Shown here piece after piece: positions 43,985 through 55,357 of a DNA stretch of 64,000 bases (positions within the stretch are counted from its first letter, which is position 1; each line of letters begins with the position of its first letter). The stretch spans positions 44,167,798 through 44,231,797 of the forward strand of contig CM059196.1 in NCBI GenBank assembly GCA_030323885.1, read 5' to 3'. The notes below the pieces were generated by a model. That model worked only from the letters and a program-made list of their open reading frames with translations. It was not told where the DNA came from and did not search any database. Both the position numbers and the translations under genes were made by a program. The stretch comes from Branchipolynoe longqiensis (lineage: Eukaryota; Annelida; Polychaeta; Phyllodocida; Polynoidae).

Positions 43985-45390
43985 TATGGTTATTAATTCA
44001 TGCCAATCGAGGGAGGCGAACAATGGTAGAAGCATTTGAGAGAAGGCTGGATAGACATTGAGGAGGACACTTACAATTATATATGATTTCAGGCCTTTTT
44101 TTTTTTTATTTATTTTTTTTTACTATGATACGTTTTTTTACTAGAAAGTTTTTTGTTACTATGATAAGCTGGCACTAGAGGCCTAATAGGGCCTAGATCA
44201 GCCAGAAGAGGATCTGTAAGTTAATGATATTTTGATAGAGCTGATTTCCAGTTAAAAGTTGACCCTGACGGGCTTGACTGCTGGTAGAGAAAATATTCAC
44301 CCCCACCCACTAGAAAAAGTGGCGAAAAGCTGGGTAAATGAAATGAGCACACATTAATACTTAATTTAAGAATGAAAATATATTCTTCACATACGTTTTT
44401 ATATTTGCCCACTTCTTTTGGAGGAATAATCGATTAAATAATGTAGATTAATAGACTTTAAAATATGAATCGAGCGCATTCTGGGGCCGCCATCTTGTAT
44501 GTTTGCAATGTCTGCCATTTGGCCATCTCTACTCCAGTATAGATCAATACTACACATTGGAACCAGAGTTAATTGCTATATGAAACCATTTTTGCTTGTA
44601 TAGAGGGTGTTCATGTGACGTCAGCAGTCAGCGGCCAGCCATCTTGGATTACGAGCACTGGAAGTTGCAGTTCCTCCCCCGCGAATCAAACACCTTGCTA
44701 CGCATAATGCTACAATGACCTGCGGTTATTGTTTGTTCAAAAGTAAATTTAGGATGGGAATGGGGGAAAGCCAGGGGGGTGGATACTTGTCGCTATCTAT
44801 CCTGGCACTTAGCATTAATAATAGGCTAGGGAAAGGGGTGGATAGATCAATATCAGGATATATATAATGTGACCTGAGTTGGACATTGGTCATGGTGCTC
44901 GCGGTTTAGTCTCCCAGTGGGACAGCATTATAAAGTCACCATCCATGCGCACTGTCACAAGTCAGTTCCCGTCCTGATATGCCCTAAAATTTTGCTAGGA
45001 TGTAAAACTCACACAAATTCACTCACTATCTAAGTTTAAAACTCCTCCCCCCCCTCCCCCCAAAACACACCAAGAATTTTGTGAGGCAATCTATGGACTA
45101 GTCAACTGCTGGCTCTAATTACAATTTTTCGACTGGAGCTTGTGGTAAATGAAGCGAACTACTGGATTTTTAACATTCAGTGAGGCCAGAGCCATCTATT
45201 CACACTGCATGGCCCAACAAGTGGTCAGGTCACTCGGGCCGCACCTTTAATATATTTAATAGCACGCGACATATGCCTCAGGATCATTCATTCATTCCAT
45301 GACCTGAGGGGAGAATAACAATTTGTCTCGACACTCCAATGTTTGTGTCTGTCCTTACTTTGTTGGTTCCGAAGTTCAAGTAGGGAGAAC
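43985..45390. other. Non-coding DNA with decayed MITE and SINE-1
   Basis: It has T-rich stretches at about 44095-44120. 44290-44610 is a decayed relative of the 52929-53341 MITE (shared GGTAAATGAAATGAG..., GCCATCTTGT). 44780-45020 is a SINE-1 copy without head (GCGCACTGTCACAAGTCAGT, TTGCTAGGATGTAAAACTC). No gene. Confidence 0.5.
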
Positions 45391-45391
45391 C

Positions 45392-45770
45392 ATATACATA
45401 CATACATACATACATACATACATACATACATACATACATACATACATACATACGTACGTACATACATACGTACGTACATACATACATACATACATACATA
45501 CATACATACATACATACATACATACATACATACATACATGCATGCATACATGCATACATGCATACATACATACATACATACATACATACATACATACATG
45601 CATGCATACATACATACGTACGTACATACATACATACATACATACATACATACATACATACATACATGCATGCATGCATGCATGCATACATACATACATA
45701 CATACATACATACATACATACATACATACATACATACATACATACATGCATGCATGCATACATGCATTTA
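45392..45770. repeat. (TACA)n microsatellite, about 380 bp
   Basis: An almost pure CATA tetranucleotide array with CATG and CGTA interruptions. Because the unit length is not a multiple of three, it is open in many frames on both strands and creates long HTYI/YVCM-repeat ORFs that are not genes. Confidence 0.95.
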
Positions 45771-45967
45771 TATATATATACACAATATATCCTTCTGTAT
45801 ACAGCCTTATATATAATTCCTACAGGTGGGTATTTGTAGAGGCTTCTAATCATTGGCAGGTATATATATACCTGCCAATGATTAGATATATCTATTTCTG
45901 GAGGTATTGGGGTGTCGCTCTTACAAGTGTGCCGGATATAGATCCTTTGAATATATCCTTCTACTGC

Positions 45968-46246
45968 GCCGGGTTCAGGGTACGCCTCTGAGATGGGCCC
46001 GCAGCGTCTTTTTGCCGTATATCTGTTCAGGGAGCGCCTTGGAGATGTCTCGCTTTTCAGGTAGGATGCAAAAAGCGCCTCGAAAATGGCTGCCCCATTC
46101 AATGGTTTCAGCCAATCAGAGGTGCTCTTTTCAATTGCAAATGGCAACCCCCTATGGGGCCACCATTTTCGAGGCAAATGCCGTTCAGATTAGCCCAATG
46201 TCCGGAATTTCTCCAAGACGTCTCCGAGGTGCACCCTGAATGCGGC
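45968..46246. mobile_element. MITE, second copy of the 13231-13509 family
   Basis: The ends are GCCGGGTTCAGGGTACGCC and ACCCTGAATGCGGC; the interior is shared with the first copy. Confidence 0.7.
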
Positions 46247-46368
46247 TCTAGTATCACGTGTATGCATATATATAACTCCTACCGGTGTGTCCTTGTAGGA
46301 GCTAATCGTTAGCATTTGTGACATCGATATTGCAGTCACTGGTTCCCATGACCGGATGACACTATATA

Positions 46369-46683
46369 CAGGGACGAAAGATCTCCGCGGTTTCGCGAAT
46401 TGTTTATATTCACAGATTAATGTTAAGCAAAATTCCAAAAATTGGGATGTATATGACACCAGTTGGGTGGTTCGAATCCCTTTCATAAATGTAGCTAGAA
46501 CATCAAATCTAAACAAGAAAGTGTTTGGTAAAGTAAAGTAAAGGGCGAAAATGCAATCACAACGAGGCTAGTTGAAACCTGACTTCCGGTATTTTTCCGT
46601 GATTCCATCACAATGCTAAACTTATGGGAAAATATCTGCATTTCCTACATATTTTTTTTCCCCAGAGACTACTTTCATCCCTG
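46369..46683. mobile_element. MITE, CAGGGAYGAAAG family
   Basis: The left CAGGGACGAAAGATCTCCGC is inverted at the right as ACTACTTTCATCCCTG. TA-rich flanks (TATA on both sides) suggest a TA target. Confidence 0.65.
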
Positions 46684-46723
46684 TATATAATACATGTCAA
46701 CTGGTCTCTGTGACTTGAGTATG

Positions 46724-46907
46724 TCGTGGGGGTGATGAAAATGGGAAATATTGTGCGTAGAGCGGGACTCGAACCCACATCTCTTTGCACTCCGGGCCAG
46801 TGTGCTAACCATTACACCACCTAGGCTCCCTGAGATCAACACACTACCCACGCCTACCTGTCTATGTGGTTACTTGCCTGAGAGGTCAGTGCAGCCTACT
46901 ATACTCG
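46724..46907 (-). mobile_element. SINE-2, minus strand, copy 1 of a near-identical pair
   Basis: The tRNA-like head on the minus strand (GCCTAGGTGGTGTAATGGTT, then GATGTGGGTTCGAGTCCCGC) is followed by a 3' part ending in CATTTTCATCACCCCC. It differs from 47041-47222 at about two positions by eye. Confidence 0.8.
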
Positions 46908-47040
46908 TCCCCCTGGAATTATAAGTCTTTTAATGCTTACAATTACATAGATACAGGCAATGCACTAACACATACATACACAGGGTAGGTTCAACAACCA
47001 TACAGCGCAAAGCTTGTACAGGATCATGATCACGGCACCA

Positions 47041-47222
47041 GTGTCATGGGGGTGATGAAAATGGGAAATATTGTGCCTAGAGCGGGACTCGAACCCACAT
47101 CTCTTTGCACTCCGGGCCAGTGTGCTAACCATTACACCACCTAGGCTCCCTGAGATCAACACACTACCCACGCCTACCTGTCTATGTGGTTACTTGCCTG
47201 AGAGGTCAGTGCAGCCTACTAC
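47041..47222 (-). mobile_element. SINE-2, minus strand, copy 2 of a near-identical pair
   Basis: It is almost the same as 46724-46907, including CAGGGAGCCTAGGTGGTGTA and the GTAGGCGTGGGTAGTGTGTT upstream part. Spacing between the two is about 130 bp. Confidence 0.8.
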
Positions 47223-48065
47223 AAGTATATTAATGCCACTACCCATTCATGCAGACTTTTCTGATGAATCGGCTCGGGCATGTGTATTTAATATTAACTT
47301 TTGTGTGTTTAAAAAAGAAGAGAAAGTTAAACCTGGTTTGCAATTTCAGAATTTAGTCCGTCTACTATGGCCGGTGTGGGTGGGTAAGCGTGCTTGTGCA
47401 TACTGTATGATATTTACTTGTTCACTTAGTATTCATTGTTTGTTCCTGCTGAACTGTCGTTTCCAAATGCTCAACTCTAGTTCTTTTCAATTCCATGTTA
47501 ATTTCTGTTCAGATTAACTTTCAGCGCTTTCAGAAAGTTGTGAGATTGGGAGTTGGAATTGTAATTTAATTAGAAGTTGCAGATGCGGTTCCTGCGGCAC
47601 ATGCATCACTATGCAATAAGAGCTAGTCAAGAGTGGGAGTATGCAAATATGGCTTGAGCTGTTGGACAAATGAAAAATTTGGGATGAAAAACTCAGTTTG
47701 AAGTTTTGTACTATGCCAATGTGAAGTCATTAAAATGTACTTTACATTATTTATGACAGTTGTTTTGTTAGTTGTTAGTTATTTGTGTAGTGTTATTCCC
47801 ATACCGATGGAGATTAACTGATATAGTAAAGATAAGTACTGTGGACAAGTGAACATTAAACCAGACTTGTCCTGTGGACAAGTGAACAACTTCGCTTATT
47901 TCTATCACTGATGTATACTGTGTATTTAATGCATATTCATGTACAAATATTTTTAACAAACAAATAAAATTGAGGTTTTACAGCATCGCCGACGGCCTGT
48001 CAGTTCCACTTCCCTCCCACAGTAGAAAAGGCAACCTATGTGGCCTGGAGTGTCCCCCACCCCCC
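47223..48065. other. Non-coding DNA
   Basis: The plus frame ending at 47517 starts inside the SINE and shows no known domain. Otherwise there is AT-rich sequence with GGACAAGTGAAC words near 47845-47890. Confidence 0.4.
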
Positions 48066-48084
48066 TTACACACACACACAAACG

Positions 48085-48155
<71 letters not shown>

Positions 48156-48177
48156 ACACACACACACACACACACAC
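48066..48177. repeat. (CA)n microsatellite
   Basis: About 110 bp of CA dinucleotides with a few CG interruptions. Confidence 0.95.
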
Positions 48178-48419
48178 CTGTTCCATGCGGATCAACAGTG
48201 TTGAATAGTTAGGTCTGCTGTGTACAACTGAAGCATGTACTCACCGAATCACACCAAACTCTTGCATCTCCTCAAAAGTTGTTTACTGCTGGATATAGTC
48301 CCACGAAATCATCACATTTTCTAAACATAAACATTCACCTAGTGACCGAGATTTTATCCAACTTAGATACTTGTGTACTTGTTTATTATTTATTCCACTT
48401 TCATACTCCTAAGCTGTTC

Positions 48420-49060
48420 CAAAGACTGTATAATACTAAGACGGCTCACTCCCTATCTCTCCAATGGTAATGTCAATTTCGCAGTGCCACCTTGTGGTGG
48501 GTTTGATCAGCCTGCTGCTGGTTGGTGTTTCACATGTAAACCCATACAATTATATTATACATGAGATATGTAAGTATGAATACACATTAATATGAAATTG
48601 CTATGAACAAATACCCATCAGCATCAGCATCGCCATCATCACACATCTTTCACATTCATATATACATTTATACATATAATATAGCACCTGTTTAACCAAG
48701 AGAACAGCCAGCGCACCAAGTGGTGGGTTTGATCATTTTGATTACACAGTACAGGCTGAGTGAGCCGTCTTATGCCTAGTACACACCTACCGTATACGAT
48801 TCGCACACTAAAACTCGCGACTCGACCCGACCCGCTTAAAACTGAAAACGGGCTGATTCATTTTTCGAATCGCAATCGTAATCGGCCCGTTTTAGCCCTA
48901 AAACTGAGTTTTTAGTTGCGAATCGCAATCGCTATGTGTGCGCGAGGAGCGCACACCTAGCGATTTTTGTGCGCGAAACGGGCAGTTTTAGATCGTATAC
49001 GGTAGGTGGGTGCGCACAAATGGTAGGTGTGTACTAGGCATTAGTATTATAGGGTCTTTG
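48420..49060. mobile_element. hAT-like MITE carrying a nested TTA-type MITE
   Basis: The ends CAAAGACTGTATAATACTAA and GTATTATAGGGTCTTTG match the 16467-16843 family. The flanks GCTGTTC and ACTGTTC are a 7-bp duplication with one change. A 268-bp element (48773-49040) sits inside its right TIR. Confidence 0.8.
48773..49040. mobile_element. TTA-type MITE nested in the hAT-like MITE
   Basis: The ends TGCCTAGTACACACCTACC and its complement are exact inverted repeats. TTA is on both sides (48770-48772 and 49041-49043). The interior repeats ATTCGCA/TGCGAAT and CGTATACG words. Confidence 0.85.
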
Positions 49061-49680
49061 ACTGTTCTTATAAAAACGGGTAGACTAAGCCAATGACGCC
49101 TTTTGGTGTGCTCACCAAAAATAGTGTATATATGTTTTCAATGCATATATTTCCAAGGTTGACCTTTTAAAATAAAAAATAATTCAGACTAAGTAAAATA
49201 GATGGTAGCCATAACATGTTATATTATTTGAAAGATTATTTGTATATATTTGAGGGGGAAAACACCCCAAAATACCTGGAGGAGCTCAAACCCGTGGGAT
49301 TTTACACCTTTAACAGATGAGTTCAATTTTTAGTAACACGTTTATTAAGTATTAATATTAAATGATGGCTTAAACTGAATATGAGACATTTTTCATAAGC
49401 GCCAACAGAGCCACACCATAATAGTCCACCGTGTGGCGCAAATTACTCACATATCATTATTAACTGTATACCACCTCATGACAGTGGGCACATGTTTTTT
49501 TTCTCTTGAAGATTTATACTGCCTATCATGGATAAGTCTGACTAGATTTGTTTTCACCATTAGACAGTTTGTCGGTAGAAAGCCGAGTCTACACTTTTAC
49601 CGGCCCAACAGATTTTTAACCTCCCATACCACATAGACATGGTATGAGAGCAACCAGCCTTTGATGACGCTGTAAGTTAT
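49061..49680. other. Non-coding DNA
   Basis: AT-rich, no recognised gene. Confidence 0.4.
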
Positions 49681-49689
49681 ACACCGCGG

Positions 49690-49805
49690 TGGAAATCCAA
49701 ATTGGCGGAGGTGGGGGCACAGGGAATTGAACCACCGACCTTCAGATTAGGAGTCTGACATAGAAAAAAGTCAGACACTCTAACCACTCCGCCACAGAGA
49801 ACACC
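49690..49805 (-). mobile_element. tRNA-like sequence (pseudo-tRNA or SINE head)
   Basis: On the minus strand, GTGGCGGAGTGGTTAGAGTG resembles box A and GGTCGGTGGTTCAATTCCC box B. An anticodon-loop-like CTCCTAA lies between them. A duplicated TCTGAC segment breaks the D-arm/anticodon spacing and the acceptor stem does not pair well, so a functional tRNA is unlikely. Confidence 0.5.
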
Positions 49806-49849
49806 ATGCCACCACATGTGGCAGCTTTATATTGTTCCCCTCCAGACCA

Positions 49850-50300
49850 GAAATGATATGTTTGATTTTAATAGCACTGTATGCCTCTCCATGTGGGTTT
49901 GAACTTTGTCCGAGTAAAACCAGTAATTGATACCTGTCGCTATCTATAATCTAGCCTGGTGTTCGGCATTAATCGGATAGAGCTAGGACTGGTTTGATTA
50001 ATACAGTTTTTAAAACCTCTCTGAGTCGCCTGACGTCATGTGGTCCATTTAGGGAGGTCGTCGGTTTAGGGAGTTAAAATATGGTTACAATGGTATTGTT
50101 GGGACCCAAATAAATCGACCCAAATAAATCGGTCGATATAGGGGAGTGGTCGATCTGTGGAACTGGTCGGTTAGAGAGGTTTTACTGTACCAGGATAATG
50201 GACTGAGTGGGATATCGGTTGCTGATGCCAGTTGAGCGTCGGCACCCGTCCCAATATTACCTCAGATATTGCTAGGATGTAAAACCACAACAATCAAACC
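49850..50300 (+). mobile_element. SINE-1 split by a pogo-like MITE
   Basis: The SINE body (GCATTAATCGGATAGAGCTA...) stops at 50003 and resumes at 50188 (TACCAGGATAATGGACTGAG), continuing to TTGCTAGGATGTAAAACCAC. Confidence 0.75.
50004..50187. mobile_element. pogo/Tigger-like MITE with TA duplication
   Basis: The right end read inward is CAGTAAAACCTCTCTAACCG; the left is CAGTTTTTAAAACCTCTCT. TA is on both sides (50002-50003 and 50188-50189). The interior has repeated AAATCGACC/GGTCGAT words. End sequence and target fit the pogo group. Confidence 0.75.
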
Positions 50301-50413
50301 ACAGTGTTGACTCCACTGGGTACAGTCCCGATGGTACCATGGCCCAATACCCCACTCAGCCACATTACCCTAACACTGGTCCTTGCCCTCTTGTAGTAAT
50401 CCCAGGTAAGTTA

Positions 50414-51201
50414 TACCCCAGTCACACGAGAGCCAGCATTCGCCACCAAACTCCTTACACCCAAAAGGACGCCAACCACCCAGCGTCCCATTCGATACAT
50501 TGATTCAGAAATGATGGTGGCGTCCTGGCGTGGAGCGGGCGTGGACAGGGCACCAACTGCTATGGTGGTTGGTGACCTGGCGGCACCAGCGCAGCGCCAG
50601 TGCGGCGGCGAGAGCATCGGCTGGTCGCCAACCTTGCGCCACCACGGTATGGCAAAAGTGGTTGGCGACCTGGCGACAACCTCGCAGTGCCAGGTCGGCG
50701 GCTGGTCGCTAACCTTGCGCCGCCATGGTATGGCAAACGTGGTTGGCGACCTGGCGACAACCTCGCGCCGGCTGGTCGCCAACCAGTCGCCAACCTTGCA
50801 CCACCACCGTTCCCACGGTCCAAAACTGGTGGGAAACGGTGTGTGGCGACCTGCGGCGCCAGCTTGTCGCCAACCACTTCTTAATGGCACCGACCAAACT
50901 GGACGCAAGGAGGTTGCACGTGCAGCACTTGAAACCTCCTTGCGTCCAAAATTTCGAAATGGACGGTGTGTGGCGACCTGCGGCGCCAGCTTGTCGCCAA
51001 CCACTTCTTAATGGCACCGACCAAACTGGACGCAAGGAGGTTGCACGTGCAGCACTTGAAACCTCCTTGCGTCCAAAATTTCGAAATGGACGGCGTGTGG
51101 TTGGCGACCTCGCGGCGCCAGCACTTATGGCAGACGTAAGTCGGACGTTTTGACGTCGCGTATCGATCGTTAGCGAACGCAGGCCTCGTGTGACTGGGGT
51201 A
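50414..51201. mobile_element. GC-rich TTA-type TIR element with internal duplications
   Basis: The ends TACCCCAGTCACACGAG and its complement are exact, with TTA on both sides (50411-50413 and 51202-51204). The interior is crowded with GTTGGCGACC/GGTCGCCAAC words. A unit of about 125 bp near 50840-51095 is repeated twice, each with a 15-bp-stem hairpin (GACGCAAGGAGGTT...AACCTCCTTGCGTC). The 100-200-residue frames on both strands are by-products of this structure. Confidence 0.85.
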
Positions 51202-51204
51202 TTA

Positions 51205-51705
51205 GCGGCAATGATACATTTGGTACGCCTCTAGTTTTGACTCGGCTGACTGTACTAGTTATAGCTTTACAGCACAAGGCGCATTTGTTCAATAATCATA
51301 ATGTTTAGGTGCGATGACGCATAGCCTGTGATGGTATGTAATGCTGTCCCTGTTTGTGGGTCAGTGAGTTCCCCCCCTCCACATCTATGGGCTGTCTACT
51401 GCAGAATCACGAACTAATTGACCACACCCACGAATAACCGTCGGTGTTCAGTGATGCAAAGATGCTGGCCATTTAAAATCCACTCTGATTCTAACCCAAC
51501 AAGCCTACGCTACAAATCCAGTTTTGTATTTAAAGGCAGTAAGTAAGTACATAGACTAGATAGTGCGTGGTAGCTGTTTGAGACTCCCACCACTGCCCTT
51601 CAAAACCAACTGGTCTCAGCCACTTCCTAATACTAGTAGTAACCACCTGACAATTAGCTCGCTATTTATCCTGATATTTACCTTCATGTCTTTATGAACA
51701 TTCAT
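51205..51705. other. Non-coding DNA
   Basis: No recognised feature. Confidence 0.3.
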
Positions 51706-51709
51706 CATC

Positions 51710-51835
51710 ATCCCGAATGAGTTGAGTGTCCGTCTCCCGTATTGGTAGATTGAGGGATTTGAACCAACGGTTTCGAACCCTGGTCAAGTCCACCCAATGA
51801 CATAAAAATGGATACTTATCGTATAGGCGCTCGTA
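51710..51835 (+). mobile_element. SINE-1, 5' part
   Basis: Head with AATGAGTTGAGTGTCCGTCT and GTTTCGAACCCTGGTCAAGT. It breaks off after TAGGCGCTCGTAA. Confidence 0.7.
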
Positions 51836-52244
51836 AATTGTCCTCCATCACGGGATTATTTGAATATTCAAATGTGCTGTCTGGCATGGTCCCAGTGTTT
51901 GCCCTACATTCCCCATAATGACCTTCTTCTGTTGGAAAATCAGACAGACCTTTTCAGCGGAGCATGTTCAATATACTGTACATTGTTGGAAGGGAAGGTG
52001 AATGGCAGCAGAGGGAGAGGGAGACCAAGAACATCATGGTTTACAAATATTTCACAGTGGACAGGCTTGAATTATTCACAGTCTATCAGAACAGCACACC
52101 ATCGGGACAAGTGGAGAACCATTGCATCCAACCCTCGACTAGAGGACGGAACTATTGATTGATTGATTGATTGATTGATGTCTCAAGCACCACACTGATA
52201 GGAACAAACTACTCAACTTTATTATATGTAGTAATCATAATTAT

Positions 52245-52546
52245 AGGCCAGGCCTCCCCTCGTGCGGGAGATCGGGAGGTCAATTCCTGGTCGAGTTAAA
52301 CCAATGACATACAAAATTGACAATGATAGTTGTCGCTTCCTGGCTTTGCGCTCTGCATTAATACAATAGGGAAAGAACTGGTTAGCTCAGTGTCAGGATA
52401 ATGTGACTGAGTGGGATGTCTGGTCATGGTACTGGTGACCTGATTTCCCACTGGGGCAGCACTATAGTCACAAGTCGGTACCCGTCCTGGTATAACCTCA
52501 AATGTTTCCAGGACATAAAACTCCAACAACCAACCAACATCATAAT
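52245..52546 (+). mobile_element. SINE-1, nearly full length
   Basis: From a decayed head (GTGCGGGAGATCGGGAGGTC) to the tail TTTCCAGGACATAAAACTCC and CAACCAACCAAC, with a small deletion after GCAGCACTATA. Confidence 0.8.
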
Positions 52547-52597
52547 TACAATTAGTAGTAAAAGAACCACCACATTTGTGGCACAATATTATCATCA

Positions 52598-52866
52598 TCC
52601 TGAATGGGACGAGATGGTCGAGTGGGTAGGGCACCCGCTACCTGTGCGGGAGGTCATGGGATCAATCCACGTGGGAGGTCATGAGCTCAAACCATGTGGG
52701 AGGTCATGGAAACAATCCACGACCAAGTTAAGCCAAAGACAAAATTGAGCCTTGTTGATACCTTGCCTGACATTGTGCATTACCTTAATGACACAAGAGC
52801 TGGTTGGCTCAGTGTCAGTCGGTATCCGTCTTGATATGACCTTAACTGTTGCTAGGGAGTAATGCC
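52598..52866 (+). mobile_element. SINE-1, head with triplicated box-B region
   Basis: GTGGGAGGTCATG-like segments occur three times in the head (52650-52715) before the linker CAAGTTAAGCCAAAGAC. The middle of the body is deleted and the tail ends TTGCTAGGGAGTAATGCC. Confidence 0.7.
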
Positions 52867-52928
52867 GTCATCATCATTTGGCTGGATCATCCGTTACGAG
52901 AGCCAACATGGAAGGTGTCTGCACGTGT

Positions 52929-53341
52929 GTAGCTAGATAAAGGATTCACCCGGTACTCAGTACACGGGTGAATTCCAACCCTATATAAAAACGGTCGAAA
53001 ATGCGGGTCAATGAAATGAGAGCCTAATTTCACAATGTAAGAAGCAACAATTATTCTTTACATATGTCTTATTATTAGCCCGCTACCTTTGAGTTGAAAA
53101 TATAATATAATATCTAGTTTAATAAGATTTAAAAGTGAAATCGACAGCGTTCTACGGCTGCCATCTTGTCTTTTTGCATTCTCTCCCATTTCACCAACTC
53201 TGTGCCGATATAAGTATCCATTTGATACTGGAGGCAGGCATTCTACTCCCTGTTCCATACTAAAGCTATTTTCGCCCGTATTTAGACTACATTGTCGTTC
53301 ACCCGTGTACTACAAGTACCGGGTGAATCTTTTATCTAGTG
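52929..53341. mobile_element. MITE with about 40-bp inverted repeats
   Basis: The left CTAGATAAAGGATTCACCCG, continuing through ACACGGGTGAA, is inverted at the right (ACCGGGTGAATCTTTTATCT). A decayed relative lies near 44.3-44.6 kb. Confidence 0.8.
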
Positions 53342-53679
53342 TGTACCTACCTAGTCGGTGACTCCTTCACACGGCTATCAATAACGCCACAGGCTTGCAT
53401 CTGGGTCACTGTCTGGTACGCATCAAACAAGCATTTACATTTATTTACATTTACCTTTTTAACGTCCAGCACGGGGCGTTAGCACGCAGTCATAGCATCG
53501 AGCCAACCTGCCGCTCACACACCACACTCGGAGCCGAGACGAGACGCCATGAACGTTAGGCCAACAAACAAAAATTGGTGATCGTCCTTTTGAAATTAAA
53601 AAAAATCAGGCTCGGGTGGGCGTTTGAAAAAAAAAAATTTATATATATTTTTTTTACGTAGATGTAATACGTAGCCATT
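53342..53679. other. Non-coding DNA
   Basis: AT-rich with A and T runs near 53590-53655. No gene. Confidence 0.4.
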
Positions 53680-53775
53680 GAACGCGATGGCTGAATGAGT
53701 TGAGCGTCCACCTCTCTTTCTGGGGGTCGTGGGGTTCGAACCCTGGCCGGGTCAAACCAATGACATAAAAAACGG
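53680..53775 (+). mobile_element. SINE-1 head fragment
   Basis: GATGGCTGAATGAGTTGAGC, then GGGGTTCGAACCCTGGCCGG and the GTCAAACCAATGACAT linker. Confidence 0.75.
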
Positions 53776-53867
53776 TATACAAAGGTTGAATTGCTGCTAC
53801 TAGTGTGCTAGCCCGACGCATTTTTAACAGTTTAACAAACAACAAATTCAGGGGAGGGCATCACTTT

Positions 53868-53958
53868 TTTAAGTCATTGGTTTGACTCGAACAAGGTTCG
53901 AACCCGTGGGTTCTACTCCCTCGATAAACACGGGACGCTCGACTCATTCGGCCACCCG
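53868..53958 (-). mobile_element. SINE-1 head fragment, minus strand
   Basis: On the minus strand: GGTGGCCGAATGAGTCGAGC, then CCACGGGTTCGAACCTTGTT and the CGAGTCAAACCAATGACT linker. Confidence 0.75.
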
Positions 53959-54046
53959 TCTGGTCATGACCGGATGGGTCATGGTGAATCCCGGGCGAGT
54001 CAAACTTACAAAATTGATACTTGTCGCTTGACGGCCGTTTGGCATG

Positions 54047-54415
54047 ACTAGGACGGCTCACTCCCTATCTCTCCCATGGTAATGTAAATTTTGTAGTGCC
54101 ACCTTGTGGTGGGTTTGATCAGCCCGGCTGTTGGTTGGTGTTTCACATGTAAACACATATATTATATTATACATGAGATAGGTAAGTATGAATGCACATC
54201 AATATGAAATTGCTATGAACAAATACACATCATCATCAGCATCATCATCAGCATCGCCATCATCACACATCTTTCACATTCATATATATACATTTATACA
54301 TATAAAATAGGACCTGTTTAACCAAGAGAACAGCCAGCGCACCAAGTGGTGGGTTTGATCATTTTGATTACACAGTACAGGCTGAGTGAGCCGTCTTAGT
54401 ATTATAGGGTCTTTG
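54047..54415. mobile_element. hAT-like MITE, left end lost
   Basis: This is the same family as 16467-16843. The right TIR (GTATTATAGGGTCTTTG) is intact, but the first about 20 bp of the left TIR are missing. The SINE sequence GACTAGG merges with the element's ACTAAGACGG at a short homology, suggesting a deletion. Confidence 0.75.
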
Positions 54416-54799
54416 GATAGGGCAAGGACTGGTTGGTTCAGTGGTTAGCTCAGTTTTAGAATAATGTGACCTAGTTGGAAATTGGACGTGGTTTCGGCGG
54501 CCTGGTCTAATTAGCACAGTATCAGGATAATGTGACTGGGGAAATAGTCATGGTACCGGTGTAGGACGTTAAAAACACGACCCCGTTAAAAACACTACTG
54601 TTAAGTTCAAAACACTACCCCTATGTACGTCCAAAACACTACCCAAGTTCAAAACACTATCATAACACGACAGTAGGGGCTGTAGGTGTAAGTGTAATGC
54701 CACAACTGGTACTGGCATTTGAAGCATGTACTATTTGGTTTGGTTGCTGGGAGTTTTACCTCCTGGCAACATCTAAGGTCATATCAGAATGTATTTACT

Positions 54800-54998
54800 A
54801 GTAGTATAAGCTGATAGCGCTACGGCGTATGTACCACATACGCTGATGGTGCTGCGGCAATTTTAGCACGTATTAGTAGTATATGCTGATAGCACTGTGT
54901 CACCTGCACCACGTATTAGTATACGCTGATGGTGCTGCGGCAACTGCACCACGTATTAGTATACGCTGATGGTGCTGCGTCGTTTGAAGCACATATTA
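54800..54998. repeat. Tandem repeat of about 48 bp inside N1
   Basis: About four units with ATTAGTATACGCTGATGGTG and CTGCGGCAACTGCACCACGT. The array stops at the edge of the next nested element. Confidence 0.7.
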
Positions 54999-55050
54999 AG
55001 GCCCGTTTATACTTTTGATGGCGCAAGCCAACGTTCCCATTTAGACTTTA

Positions 55051-55357
55051 TGGGGCTGTCACACTACGACGTTTCTCACCAACGCGCCTCGACGCGTGCC
55101 GACGTGTCGCCTTTTTGGGCGAAACGCCAGGACGCGTCGGGACGCGTTAGTACACGTTGACTGATAGCAACGTGTGGATGACACACGTCGGCGCGCGTCG
55201 GGGCACGCCGATCGTTTTGTGCTTGCACAAAACTTTCGACGCGCCGCGACGGGTTGGAGGGGGCATTACGGACGCGTTTACAACACGTCGAAACCCGTTG
55301 ACTGGTTGCAAATATTTTGCGCGTTGCCGGCAGAAACGTTGTAGTGTGACAGCCCCA
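55051..55357. mobile_element. Nested TTA-type MITE N3 (ends TGGGGCTGTCACACTAC)
   Basis: The ends TGGGGCTGTCACACTAC and its complement are exact, with TTA on both sides (55048-55050 and 55358-55360). The interior is packed with GACGCG/CGCGTC words. Confidence 0.85.

Noticed and set aside
45284..46177. ORFs up to 297 codons on both strands with HTYI/YVCM repeats
   Set aside because: They are produced by the (TACA)n microsatellite, which is open in many frames; no start context or conserved domain.
47071..47517. 148-codon frame
   Set aside because: Begins inside a SINE-2 copy and runs into unassigned DNA without a domain or splice support.
49690..49805. Functional tRNA gene
   Set aside because: A- and B-box-like sequences exist, but spacing is broken by a duplicated TCTGAC segment and the acceptor stem does not pair.
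50411..51153. Several 100-197-codon frames on both strands
   Set aside because: They fall inside a GC-rich TIR element with internal duplications; frames exist on both strands and in all phases and encode only repeated word translations.
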